From JANXQE01 sp035651635 (GTDB lineage: Bacteria; Verrucomicrobiota; Verrucomicrobiia; Limisphaerales; UBA8199), in assembly GCA_035651635.1 (NCBI GenBank), contig DASRFK010000115.1, forward strand, positions 1-14,715: a DNA stretch of 14,715 bases. Reading direction: 5' to 3'. Shown one piece after another: positions 1 to 7,637 of this stretch. A program made the position numbers and the translations under genes. Numbering within the stretch: position 1 is the first letter of the stretch; each line of letters begins with the position of its first letter. The notes under the pieces were generated by a model, which saw only the letters and a list, made by a program, of their open reading frames with translations, was not told where the DNA came from and did not search any database.

Positions 1-174
1 CCCGGCATTCACCACGAGGTAATCGAAGCCGTCTTGCCGGACCAATCAAATCGAGCCCAGGCAACAGGGGAGGAACACCATGAACCCAGACAGACGCAGC
101 CGGTCGAGGAAGCTGAGAGTGGGGCGGAAGCAGCGCCCGTCAGAAAAAATCCCGACCTCGCGTTCTCGGCGTAG
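1..174 (+). CDS. 3' end of an unrecognised protein (partial)
   Basis: The first reading frame is open from the window edge to a TAG at 172-174 and gives 57 residues. It begins PGIHHEVIEAVL, a helix-like stretch, and continues into a hydrophilic Glu/Ala/Pro-rich tail ending NPDLAFSA. The even residue mix and mostly C/G third positions look like a real C-terminus with a disordered tail. No family was recognised from this fragment. A competing frame at 80-370 has a good Shine-Dalgarno-like GGGGAGG six bases before its ATG, but it gives an Arg-rich product that looks less natural. The gene starts outside the window, so its function cannot be judged. Confidence 0.45.
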   Translation, partial: PGIHHEVIEAVLPDQSNRAQATGEEHHEPRQTQPVEEAESGAEAAPVRKNPDLAFSA

Positions 175-411
175 CGCGCGCCGCGGGTTGCAGCGGCAGG
201 GTGTGCTTTCTGCCTACCCCGCGGTCTTTGCTTGTCACACGGCGCCGCCAGAGCCGGCAGAAGCCCCAGCGCCTGCGAACGCGCCTCGGCAATTTCGAGT
301 GCCCACGGCCTTTGCCTCTTCTTTCCATGCCGTCGAGGTCAAGATCATTCCAATCGTTCGGAAATACTAACTGTTTTGTTTTCGCTGGCCCGGGTGTAGA
401 GTGAACTAGGC

Positions 412-567
412 ATGGATTTCGATCAGATCGCGAAAGACTTCCATTCAATTTGGCAGAGCCAACCGTTAGCTATCATTCTGTTAATTGCGGGCTTCCTGAT
501 CTTTGTCTTCGTAGTGATTGACGCCTGGTTTCACAAACGGCGCCGCAAACGCACCCGCCTCCATTGA
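412..567 (+). CDS. Small single-span membrane protein, 51 aa
   Basis: An ATG at 412 opens a 51-codon frame ending in TGA at 565-567. The N-terminus is short and amphipathic (MDFDQIAKDFHSIW). One strongly hydrophobic segment follows at about residues 19-39, rich in Leu, Ile, Phe and Val. The end is very basic (HKRRRKRTRLH). By the positive-inside rule this predicts an N-out, C-in single-pass inner-membrane protein. No signal-cleavage motif is seen and no named family is recognised. The Shine-Dalgarno site is weak (AGG close before the ATG). The clean separation into an N-terminal helix, one membrane span and a basic tail is what supports a real gene. Function is unknown. It is convergent with the receiver gene at 668-1108. 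Confidence 0.55.
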   Translation: MDFDQIAKDFHSIWQSQPLAIILLIAGFLIFVFVVIDAWFHKRRRKRTRLH

Positions 568-667
568 CAGCCTCTTCCCCGCCCGACCGGGCACTGAAAT
601 TTCCCATTTGCAATCTGCCATCCAACCCGATGGGAACAAGCCAGGAGGCGCGATCGAAAGGACGCCA

Positions 668-1108
668 TTAGAGCAGCCGGGCCGCCCGCTTGTGTTTCTC
701 CGTGTGAAGCTGGCTGGATAAAGGGGTGAAGAACGTGTTCCCTTTTTGGACCTCCCGAATGGCGGAGCACACGCTCTCGGCGGCGATTTGTTTGACCAAA
801 TAACCCATCGCGCCCGATTTTGTTGCCGCTTCGACATAGGCTTCCTCCGTGTGCGCTGAAAGCATCAGCACCTTCGTCGCGGGCAGGGTCTTAAGAATCT
901 GTAGAGTGGCCTGCAAACCATTTAGCAGCGGCATCGCGATATCCATCAATACCACCGCCGGCCGAAGCTTTTTGGTCATGGCAACGGCTTGGCGACCGTT
1001 CTTCGCTTCACCCACCACTTCAAGATCACCTTCGAGTTCCACTAAATCCCTGAACTCGCCGCGCACTCCTTTGTTATCGTCCGCCAGAAGAACAGTGATT
1101 CGTTTCAT
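668..1108 (-). CDS. Receiver-only response regulator
   Basis: This 146-residue protein is a CheY-like receiver domain of the NarL/FixJ subtype. The acidic pocket is Asp10-Asp11 in LLADDN. The phosphoacceptor is Asp56 in VVLMDIAMP. The switch residue is Ser84 in MLSAH, and the conserved lysine is Lys106 in YLVKQ. NarL-family proteins normally have a LuxR-type helix-turn-helix after the receiver. Here the chain stops about 25 residues after the domain, in a basic tail ending KRAARLL, and no HTH signature is visible in the following DNA in any minus frame. It may therefore act through protein contacts, or the output domain has been lost. It lies 117 bp downstream of the histidine kinase on the same strand, which makes it the likely partner. 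The ATG at 1108 has AAGG upstream. Confidence 0.93.
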   Translation of the reverse strand: MKRITVLLADDNKGVRGEFRDLVELEGDLEVVGEAKNGRQAVAMTKKLRPAVVLMDIAMPLLNGLQATLQILKTLPATKVLMLSAHTEEAYVEAATKSGAMGYLVKQIAAESVCSAIREVQKGNTFFTPLSSQLHTEKHKRAARLL

Positions 1109-1167
1109 GAATTAATTACCTTGATCAACTGGATGAGTTTCGTTCCCTGGCTCACTTCGGTCTACTT

Positions 1168-1179
1168 GGGGAAATCCCC
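1168..1179 (-). promoter_or_regulatory. GGGGATTTCCCC palindromic site upstream of the receiver gene
   Basis: A G4-N4-C4 palindrome sits in the 117-bp gap between the kinase and receiver genes, about 60 bp before the receiver start. A near-identical site (11 of 12 bases) lies at 7389-7400, upstream of the secreted-protein gene. Inverted G/C half-sites of this kind suit a dimeric LuxR/NarL-type regulator. That role is inferred and not shown by the sequence. Confidence 0.3.
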
Positions 1180-1225
1180 TATGTTCTGATACTGTTGCAC
1201 TTAAAAGAACGGACAGCGGCGTGTG

Positions 1226-2617
1226 CTAGCTGAGCTGGCCGCCTTTAATGGGGAGCTGCGCAATCACTGTCGTGCCTTTGCCAGGCTTCGAGACAATCCG
1301 AAATTCACCGCCAAGCATCTCCAATCTTTCTCTCATACCCAACAGTCCCAGCCTTTTGTCCCTTCGAGCGTGAAGCGGACCTCGTTGTTGAAAGCCTTTC
1401 CCGTTGTCTTTGACGGTCAGGGACAACCCCCCGGCCAATTTTTGGATCTCAATCTCGACCAGGCTCGCCTGCGCGTGGCGCCGAATGTTGGTGAGCGCCT
1501 CGAGTGCGACCCGGTAAAGCACCGTGCGTTTGTCGCCGCTCACTTGTTCCAAATCGGAAAAAGCCGACAAGTTCACCCGAATGCCCGTTTGGGTCCTGAA
1601 CTGTTTCAAAAACTCATGTAAAGCCGGGACCAAACCCAGGTCGTCCAAAACCGCGGGCCGCAGCTCGCGCGCGAACCGATGCACAATATTCACCGCCCGC
1701 ACTACTTCTTCCTGGGTCCGGCCGATGCTTCGTTCGAGGCTCGCCGGATTGCGTGTCGTCTCGGTTTTCAAGGCCGCCAGGCGAACGCTGATGCTGGTCA
1801 AGGTTTGGGCAATGACATCATGGAGTTCTCGGCTGATCCTTTTGCGCTCCTCCTCTTGCACCGAGATGACCTGCCGCGACAACAGCCGCAATTCGTGGTG
1901 CATTTCCTGCGACTGCTTCAGCAACCGGGTTTGCTCTTCCTTGCTTTCCTTCAGACGTGCCTCGGCTGCCTTGCGTTGGACGATTTCCTGCCGCAACTCC
2001 TCGTTTGCGGCGGCTAAGGCCTCCATCCGGCGTTGTGCTTCTTGAGCCTGTTTGAGTGAGGTGATGTCGGAAACCACCACGCGGCACCACTTCTTGTTCC
2101 CTTTCACACTGCTCGAGGGAGTGCCATGGAAGCTGGCCCAGAAGCTGGTGGCATCATCTCTCAGCAGCGCGGCTTCGCAAACCTGTTCGCCCGATGCCAG
2201 CACCCGTTCCAGGAAGGTCACAAAGAATGGCCGGCTCGCCGGAAGAACAAAACTCGTGAAGAGCCGCTTTATCAGCTGAGGCCGGGGCACGCCCAACAAG
2301 GCGGCTCCCTTCAGGTTGACTTTCAAGATGTGGCCCCGAGCATCCAGGGAAAAATAGCCGACCGGCGCGAAATCGTAGAGGTCGCTGTATTGGTCCAACG
2401 CAGCCTCCAACTTATTTCGGGTAAGTTGGAGTTCTTCATTTTGCATCTCCAGTTCGATCTGGTGGACCTCCAGTTCGTGGACCAGTCGGCGGGTTTCGGC
2501 CTCCGTCCGCTGCGGGTTTCTCCCTGACAGCTTTTTCCTAAGACGCTTTTCCGCGCGCCGGCGCAGTTCGGCTGCGGCCAATGGGCGGACGCTGGTCTTA
2601 TGGTTACTGTGATCCAT
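1226..2617 (-). CDS. PAS-containing soluble histidine kinase, HisKA_3 (NarX/DesK-like) type
   Basis: The 463-residue protein has a basic N-terminal helix and a coiled coil (about 38-75, including QIELEMQNEELQ). A PAS/PAC sensor follows at about 76-190, then a second coiled coil (about 190-250). The HisKA_3 dimerisation helix carries phosphoacceptor His266 in ERKRISRELHD. The ATPase domain has an N-box with Asn377 (ALEALTNIRRHA), a G1 box DNGKGF at 404-409 and a G2 box LGLLGMRER at 423-431. No membrane span is present, so it probably senses a cytoplasmic signal or takes input from a partner. It follows the CheB-CheR-PAS gene with a 115-bp gap and precedes the receiver gene, so co-transcription is likely. 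The ATG at 2617 has a GGGA purine tract somewhat far upstream. Family assignment is firm; the signal is unknown. Confidence 0.95.
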   Translation of the reverse strand: MDHSNHKTSVRPLAAAELRRRAEKRLRKKLSGRNPQRTEAETRRLVHELEVHQIELEMQNEELQLTRNKLEAALDQYSDLYDFAPVGYFSLDARGHILKVNLKGAALLGVPRPQLIKRLFTSFVLPASRPFFVTFLERVLASGEQVCEAALLRDDATSFWASFHGTPSSSVKGNKKWCRVVVSDITSLKQAQEAQRRMEALAAANEELRQEIVQRKAAEARLKESKEEQTRLLKQSQEMHHELRLLSRQVISVQEEERKRISRELHDVIAQTLTSISVRLAALKTETTRNPASLERSIGRTQEEVVRAVNIVHRFARELRPAVLDDLGLVPALHEFLKQFRTQTGIRVNLSAFSDLEQVSGDKRTVLYRVALEALTNIRRHAQASLVEIEIQKLAGGLSLTVKDNGKGFQQRGPLHARRDKRLGLLGMRERLEMLGGEFRIVSKPGKGTTVIAQLPIKGGQLS

Positions 2618-2732
2618 TTTAAATTAGAGTCCCATCAACAGTTCACGCCAGAAGCGACAATAACTGCTTCCAGGCCTCTCCTGGGTCGGCCACAACCGGT
2701 CGCCTTCACTATTTGAGAATGCCGTGACGGGC

Positions 2733-5438
2733 TCATCGACGAGCGAAAGCTTTTGGTTTCTTTATGGAACTGCTCGCTGTCAGTGCTTTCCGGGCTAGTT
2801 CCGTGGACTGTTCGTCGATTCGCGTTTCCAGGCCAGCTTGTTTCGACCTTAACCTGGCTTCCAACGTCTTGGCGACAGTGATATCAACGAACGTGATCAC
2901 CACCCCGTCGATCCGATCGTCGACGGTGCGGTAAGGCATGATCCGGACCGTAAACCAGCGGCCGTCCCGCGCGCTGACTGATTTTTCCGAAGACGCCAAT
3001 TCCCGGAGCACCTTGAGTGCATCTTGGGACAAATCCGGGTAGCGCAGTTCCGATGCCAGGTCGGTAATGGGCCGCCCTACGTCGGCAGGAATGAGCTTGA
3101 TGATTTTGGTCGCCTGGGGGGTGAACCGCCGCACGTTGAGCTCGTTATCCAAAAAGAGGGTGGCAATATCCGTGCTGTTGAGCAGGTTTTTCATGTCGTT
3201 GCTGGCGCGCGAGAGTTCGTCCAGCTTGGCTTGCAACTCCGCATTGACTGTCTGAAGTTCCTCGTTGAGCGATTGCATCTCCTCCTTGGACGTAGTCAGC
3301 TCCTCATTGGTGGACTGCAGTTCTTCATTAGTCGATTGCAGCTCCTCATTGGCCGACCGAAATTCCTCCTGCGAAGTCTGCATTTCCTCATGGGCATCAC
3401 GAGCTTCGGCGCGGCTTGCCATCAGCTCCCTTTCCACTTCTCCCAGCCGCTTGTTGCGCGCGTTGGCGCTGGCTGATCGGCCATCCGACCTGGCAGGCTT
3501 GAGTTCCTCGACCTCCCTAAAAACAACCATCACCAGGCCTCGCAGCGCCGCGGGTTCTTCGAGTCGTTCCAGCGTAACATCCACGTATCGATCCCCAGCG
3601 CTGCTCCTCAGCTCGAGTCGGCGCATCGTCAATGGTCCCTTCTTTCGGAGCACTTTCTGAAACCCGCTGGAAATTTCATTGCGCAGACCTTCGCGCGCCA
3701 TGGCAAAGAGGTTCCAGTTAGCCTTGCCGGCGGCCGGTTCGAGGTAAGTGCCGGTGTGGCCACTGACATAAAGGATGTCCCCCCGGTCGTTGACCAGAAC
3801 GGCTGGATTGGAATAGCGCTGCAATACGAGATGATCCGCCAAGGATTGAAGACTTTGGGCGGGGTTGACCGCCGGTCGCGACTCGGGTCCTGCCGGCGAC
3901 CTGCCGCTAAAGGACGAAGGAAACTCGACGGGCTCCGTTCGTAAATTGGCCGCGTGCCGGAAGAGCCTGGATTTACCGCCGAGCGGAACGAACAAATCCG
4001 TGAAGCGCCCAACTGACTCGGCGCCTCCCAGGAAAAGGATTCCGCCCTGGCTGAGGCTGTAGTGAAACAGGGGAATGAGTTTCTGTTGCACTTCCGGCGC
4101 CAAATAGATCAGCACGTTACGGCAGCTTAAAATGTCTAACTTTGTGAAAGGAGGATCCATGACCAGGTTCTGCGGCGCAAAAATCACCATGTCCCTGATT
4201 TCTTTGCTGACCCGATACCCATGGTCTTCTTTTGAAAAGAATCGGGCCAGCCGCTCCGGCGTGACATCCGCGGCAATATTGTGCGGAAAGAGGCCCTGAC
4301 GCGCTTTGTCAATTGCGTCCCGATCCAGGTCGGTGGCGAAGATTTGAAGGGCAAAGTTTCCCTTCACTGCCGCCCGTTCGAGGGCCTCCTTGAACACCAT
4401 GGCCAGCGAATACGCCTCTTCGCCGGTCGAGCAGGCCGCCACCCACGCCCGCAAGGCATGCCCGGCCTCCCGGTTGGCCAGGAGATTGGGAATGGCTTGG
4501 TCGCGCAACTGGTCCCAGGCCGCCGGGTCGCGGAAAAAATTGGTCACTCCGATCAACAATTCTTTAAAGAGCAGATCGAGTTCCTGTGGGTTCACCTGCA
4601 AATACCGTACGTAGCTGGCCATCTTCCCGATTTGATGGATGCCCATTCGGCGCTCAATCCGCCGGTGCAGAGTGTTGCGTTTGTACAGCGAAAAATCATG
4701 GCCCGTGTGGGCTCGCAACAGAATGACTGCTTTCTCCAAAGCGCTTTGAGTTTTATCTTCCAAAGGCTCGCTACTTCGCACGATCAGCGGGCTGCGTTTG
4801 AGGTACGCGATTAGTTTCGCCGGCAACTCCTCTGCCGGGGCTACGATGTCCGCCAGTCCCGCATCAATGGCACTGCGCGGCATGCCGTCGAATTTCGCGC
4901 TCGCCGGGTCCTGAACTAATACCACGCCTGCTTTCTCCTTGATCGCGCGCAGCCCCAGAGTGCCATCGGATCCCATTCCCGAGAGAATAACGCCAACGCT
5001 CCGCTCTTGCTGGTCCTGTGCCAGTGACCGTAGGAAAAAGTCAATTGGCAGGCGCAGCCCCCGGGGCGCCGCCGGCTCCAGTAAGTGCAGCATTCCATGG
5101 AGGATCGACATGTCCTTGTTGGGCGGGATCACGTAGACCTGATCCGGACGAACTTTGGTTCGATCCTTGACCTGAATGACTTCCATGTCTGTAACCCGCT
5201 GCAGCAATTCCGGCATGATTCCCTTATGAGTCGGGTCCAGGTGCTGCACAATCACCAAAGCCAAACCGCTTCCAGCAGGCACATGCGTCAGGAACTGCTC
5301 TAAAGCTTCGAGGCCCCCAGCCGAGGCGCCAATGCCAACCACCGGAAACCCAATCCCCGATGTAGCGGGCGACGCCTTCTGGCGCAATGTGTAGTGGAGC
5401 CCTTTGCCTTCCAGCTTCGGTTTAGATTTGGGTCTCAT
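2733..5438 (-). CDS. CheB-CheR-PAS fusion protein (methylesterase/methyltransferase)
   Basis: In this 901-residue protein an N-terminal CheB methylesterase (about 30-215) has its catalytic triad visible: Ser39 in GIGASAGG, His66 in VQHLDP and Asp158 in MGSDG. No receiver precedes it. A CheR methyltransferase follows (about 235-495), with AdoMet motif ACSTGEEAYS at 335-344 and SCRNVLIYL at 438-446. After it come a PAS-like domain (about 535-645), a long coiled coil with repeated NEELQ units (about 675-750) and a second PAS (about 750-860). Such fusions often end in a histidine kinase. Here the kinase is a separate downstream gene. The ATG at 5438 was chosen because it is the only ATG before the CheB domain. 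The frame can extend to a TTG at 5486, adding 16 residues. No chemoreceptor, CheA or CheW is in the window, so a non-chemotaxis role is possible. Confidence 0.93.
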   Translation of the reverse strand: MRPKSKPKLEGKGLHYTLRQKASPATSGIGFPVVGIGASAGGLEALEQFLTHVPAGSGLALVIVQHLDPTHKGIMPELLQRVTDMEVIQVKDRTKVRPDQVYVIPPNKDMSILHGMLHLLEPAAPRGLRLPIDFFLRSLAQDQQERSVGVILSGMGSDGTLGLRAIKEKAGVVLVQDPASAKFDGMPRSAIDAGLADIVAPAEELPAKLIAYLKRSPLIVRSSEPLEDKTQSALEKAVILLRAHTGHDFSLYKRNTLHRRIERRMGIHQIGKMASYVRYLQVNPQELDLLFKELLIGVTNFFRDPAAWDQLRDQAIPNLLANREAGHALRAWVAACSTGEEAYSLAMVFKEALERAAVKGNFALQIFATDLDRDAIDKARQGLFPHNIAADVTPERLARFFSKEDHGYRVSKEIRDMVIFAPQNLVMDPPFTKLDILSCRNVLIYLAPEVQQKLIPLFHYSLSQGGILFLGGAESVGRFTDLFVPLGGKSRLFRHAANLRTEPVEFPSSFSGRSPAGPESRPAVNPAQSLQSLADHLVLQRYSNPAVLVNDRGDILYVSGHTGTYLEPAAGKANWNLFAMAREGLRNEISSGFQKVLRKKGPLTMRRLELRSSAGDRYVDVTLERLEEPAALRGLVMVVFREVEELKPARSDGRSASANARNKRLGEVERELMASRAEARDAHEEMQTSQEEFRSANEELQSTNEELQSTNEELTTSKEEMQSLNEELQTVNAELQAKLDELSRASNDMKNLLNSTDIATLFLDNELNVRRFTPQATKIIKLIPADVGRPITDLASELRYPDLSQDALKVLRELASSEKSVSARDGRWFTVRIMPYRTVDDRIDGVVITFVDITVAKTLEARLRSKQAGLETRIDEQSTELARKALTASSSIKKPKAFARR

Positions 5439-5515
5439 GAATCGGGTGTCTTGCAGGTCCGCTGACCACACCCATCGCCTGATCAACTGTCGTGGATCCT
5501 CCGGTCAGTGCTACA

Positions 5516-5543
5516 ATTCTATCGGATTACCCCACCGAATCAA
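5516..5543 (-). promoter_or_regulatory. Candidate sigma-70 promoter of the CheB-CheR/kinase/receiver cluster
   Basis: On the minus strand, TTGATT (5543-5538) and TAGAAT (5521-5516) are separated by 16 bp. This matches four of six bases at -35 and five of six at -10. Transcription would begin near 5509, leaving a leader of about 70 nt before the ATG at 5438. Confidence 0.4.
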
Positions 5544-6444
5544 CGCAAAACGTGGAGGGCCATCATTAAAGAATGGTCAACCAGCATTGTCCTATAGAAG
5601 TGTCTCTGCTCTGCGAATGTGTATTTGTTGCTTCTCTTGCATAAGGCTTGTTTGCTTGCCTGGCTAGAGCTCTAGCTTATCCGAGTCCAACTCTAAACTT
5701 GCTCTTCCCCGCTTTAGCGTTCAAGCCCAGCTGAGCTATAACTGCCCTTTGCAGTCTGGTTGGAGCATTCAAGTGCGCCGCGATTTGCACAGCCAACACT
5801 GCCGCATCGGGCATATTGCATGATCATTGTGTCGTTGGTGGCCGAGCGTCACGATATGGTCGGCTCCGCGTCCAACCTCCTATAGAAAGACTCGTTTCTC
5901 AGCTTATTTGCCAAAATCCATCTGTGCCGCGCATTTATACATAGAGTGATTTCTCTCAATCGACGCATGGCGTAATTCGGATTTGGACACACTTCCTGCC
6001 AGCTTGGTTTACGCATCTTTCAAACCGCTGTCGAATAACGCTCGCGTTACCGCGCCCAATTGCCCTCGGGGATTTCCCCGCCTGTCAAACATTCCCGCAT
6101 CTCTCCATACTTTCTGCATGCAAAGGCTAATCAGAAACGTATCGTCCGGCGAATTCCTAACCAAAAATGGAATGTGGTCAAAGGACCTCTCGTGCGCCAA
6201 AAACTTCCAAAATTACGTCGACGCGTACGAGCGCTCCGCCGAACTTCATCCGCGCGTCGAATATGTGCTGTTGATGGGTCGATCCCCAAGCCGTTACGAT
6301 GTGGCGACGTCATTGAGGCCATCCAGGACGATGGAGATAACCGAACCACGTAATCCGAGCTAGCTGACCCACGCCTTCGGGAAAGTAGCGGTGCTTAGCA
6401 GGACCGGTAAACAGCGCGTTGCCCTCGCGCCATCGTCATTATCC
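5544..6444. other. About 0.9-kb interval with no convincing gene
   Basis: The open frames here (for example 5983-6363 plus, 6060-6353 plus, 6009-6200 minus) overlap one another. They lack ribosome binding sites and known motifs, and their residue composition looks random. Two small items stand out: a 14-bp perfect palindrome at 5663-5676 and a 45-codon minus-strand frame at 5677-5814. The region may be decayed coding DNA or a long regulatory interval, but nothing in it identifies a parent gene. Confidence 0.5.
5663..5676. repeat. 14-bp perfect palindrome
   Basis: GCTAGAGCTCTAGC reads the same on both strands. It abuts the stop codon of the 45-codon minus-strand frame (5677-5814) and lies about 225 bp upstream of the CheB-CheR ATG. 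It could be a dimeric regulator site. There is no T-run, so it is not an intrinsic terminator. Confidence 0.3.
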
Positions 6445-6477
6445 AAAAAAACCGCCTGCTGGATTTTCAGCAGACGG
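6445..6477 (-). terminator. Rho-independent terminator of the secreted-protein gene
   Basis: Reading the minus strand, CCGTCTGCTG pairs with CAGCAGGCGG across a six-base loop. The stem is ten pairs with a single G-U pair, and seven T residues follow directly (6451-6445). It lies 22 bp beyond the stop codon of the gene at 6500-7225. Stem, loop and T-run are all of classical size. Confidence 0.9.
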
Positions 6478-6499
6478 AGTAAACGATGCGCGACGCAGC

Positions 6500-7225
6500 C
6501 TAAGGGCGGGTTGGGGCTGAACCGGCGTTAGGCGTCGGAGCGGTGGCGTCCGCAGAACCCGGTCGGACTCCCGAAATGCTTTGGTCGTCTGCGTGCTGCG
6601 GTGAGCGCATTTGCTCCAATTGCTTGAGCTGTTCGGCGTTTAGGATCGTGTCAAGCTTGCCCTTGACTTCAATCTCCAAGGCCGTCACTTGTTTCTGCTG
6701 ATCCGTGTTAAGGGCGAGCAGCTCCTGTGTGCGCGGGGCAATCAGGCGAAAACCACTGACCTTCGGCAGAGTGATGTTGGCGGCATTCTGTCCTAATGGT
6801 TCCACCGGGTCCCGGGATTGTATGTTGCCAGACTTATTCTCGTCGATGCCTGCGCCACCCTGGCCGCCTGAGACTGACTGGCCGTCAGGACCTGCCGGAG
6901 CCGAACCGCCTTGCCCGCCCGCGGGAGCATTTTGGCCCCGCCGCGGATGTGTCCGGTTTAACAGCTGAAATTGCTCAGCCGTCAAGATAAGGCCCAGCTT
7001 CGATTTAACATCAACATCGAGAGCCGAGACTTTCTTCTGTTGATCAGGATTCAATTTCAGGCTCTCCTGAAAGCGAGGCTGAAACAGGTGATAACCAGCC
7101 CGGTCCCCGAGAGAACCTGCCTGCGTTGCCGGCGCTTGGCCAGCTTGGCTGTCTGCTTGTTGGGCGGCTAAGAACGATGCTGACACACCAAGTGCCAGCC
7201 CAATTACGATCACGGTATTTTTCAT
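6500..7225 (-). CDS. Secreted protein with two copies of an LTxxQ-like helical motif
   Basis: The 241-residue protein starts with a signal peptide: Lys2, a hydrophobic core IVIGLALGVSASFLA, and probable cleavage after Ala21. The mature chain has two homologous segments of about 46 residues, at 48-93 and 162-207. Each has the order P-R-x-Q-E-x-L, L-N-x-D-Q-Q-K-x-V-x-A-L, V-K-x-K-L, I-L-x-A-E-Q. The Gly/Gln/Ala/Pro-rich spacer between them and the tail look disordered. The repeat resembles the periplasmic helical LTxxQ (Spy/CpxP-like) pattern, but a chaperone role is only a guess. The ATG at 7225 was chosen because it begins the signal peptide; the frame extends upstream to 7345 without protein-like sequence. 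No strong Shine-Dalgarno site is present. A strong terminator follows at 6445-6477, so it is probably monocistronic. Confidence 0.85.
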   Translation of the reverse strand: MKNTVIVIGLALGVSASFLAAQQADSQAGQAPATQAGSLGDRAGYHLFQPRFQESLKLNPDQQKKVSALDVDVKSKLGLILTAEQFQLLNRTHPRRGQNAPAGGQGGSAPAGPDGQSVSGGQGGAGIDENKSGNIQSRDPVEPLGQNAANITLPKVSGFRLIAPRTQELLALNTDQQKQVTALEIEVKGKLDTILNAEQLKQLEQMRSPQHADDQSISGVRPGSADATAPTPNAGSAPTRP

Positions 7226-7637
7226 AGGTTGATTTCGTTTGTGTTTACTGTTTACGGGAGGAGCAGAGTGGAATGAAAATGATAAAGCAGCAAAGGGAGC
7301 AGACCTCCGACCAACGACATCAAATATAATCCAGCTTAGAGACAACTTCCGCCAAGGACACTAGTTCGGTTCAAATATGAAACAACCGGGGGATGTCCCC
7401 GATAAGAACTGTAAGAGGCTTAGGTTATAAGCGTGCGGGGCTACACGCCAAGACGGTGCCTCCAGTCGATTATAATGTACATCCGCGCACCGCGGTCTTG
7501 TGGAATCTTCAAAATAGTCTCTTCTCCGAACCGACTCGAAATGAATACTGGTCTCTTCAACATCCGGTCACTTGGTTGTGGACCGGGCTTCTGCCACTCG
7601 CTTTTTGATGGCAGCGGCCGCATGGTTCCGCACGGGC
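7226..7637. other. Intergenic region between the secreted-protein gene and hicA
   Basis: No gene is supported here. It holds the palindromic site at 7389-7400. It also has a minus-strand frame of about 23 codons just past the hicA stop, ending at 7568 with IKKRVAEARSTTK. That frame could be a remnant tail of a neighbouring gene. The promoter of the secreted-protein gene should lie here, but no clear -35/-10 pair was found. Confidence 0.5.
7389..7400 (+). promoter_or_regulatory. GGGGATGTCCCC palindromic site upstream of the secreted-protein gene
   Basis: This second copy of the G4-N4-C4 site differs at one base from the copy at 1168-1179. Flanking C and G extend the pairing to 7387-7401. It lies about 165 bp upstream of the gene starting at 7225, a plausible place for an operator. 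Function is inferred from similarity and position only. Confidence 0.3.

Noticed and set aside
578..592. GCCC/GGGC hairpin as terminator between the small membrane protein and the receiver gene
   Set aside because: The stem is only four to five pairs with no T-run on either strand.
5983..6363. 126-codon plus-strand frame in the gene-poor interval
   Set aside because: No ribosome site, no recognisable motif, unnatural composition, and overlapping frames of similar length on both strands.
7568..7636. Small minus-strand frame ending IKKRVAEARSTTK just after hicA
   Set aside because: Too short (about 23 codons), out of frame with hicA, which already has its full family length, and without an ATG start.
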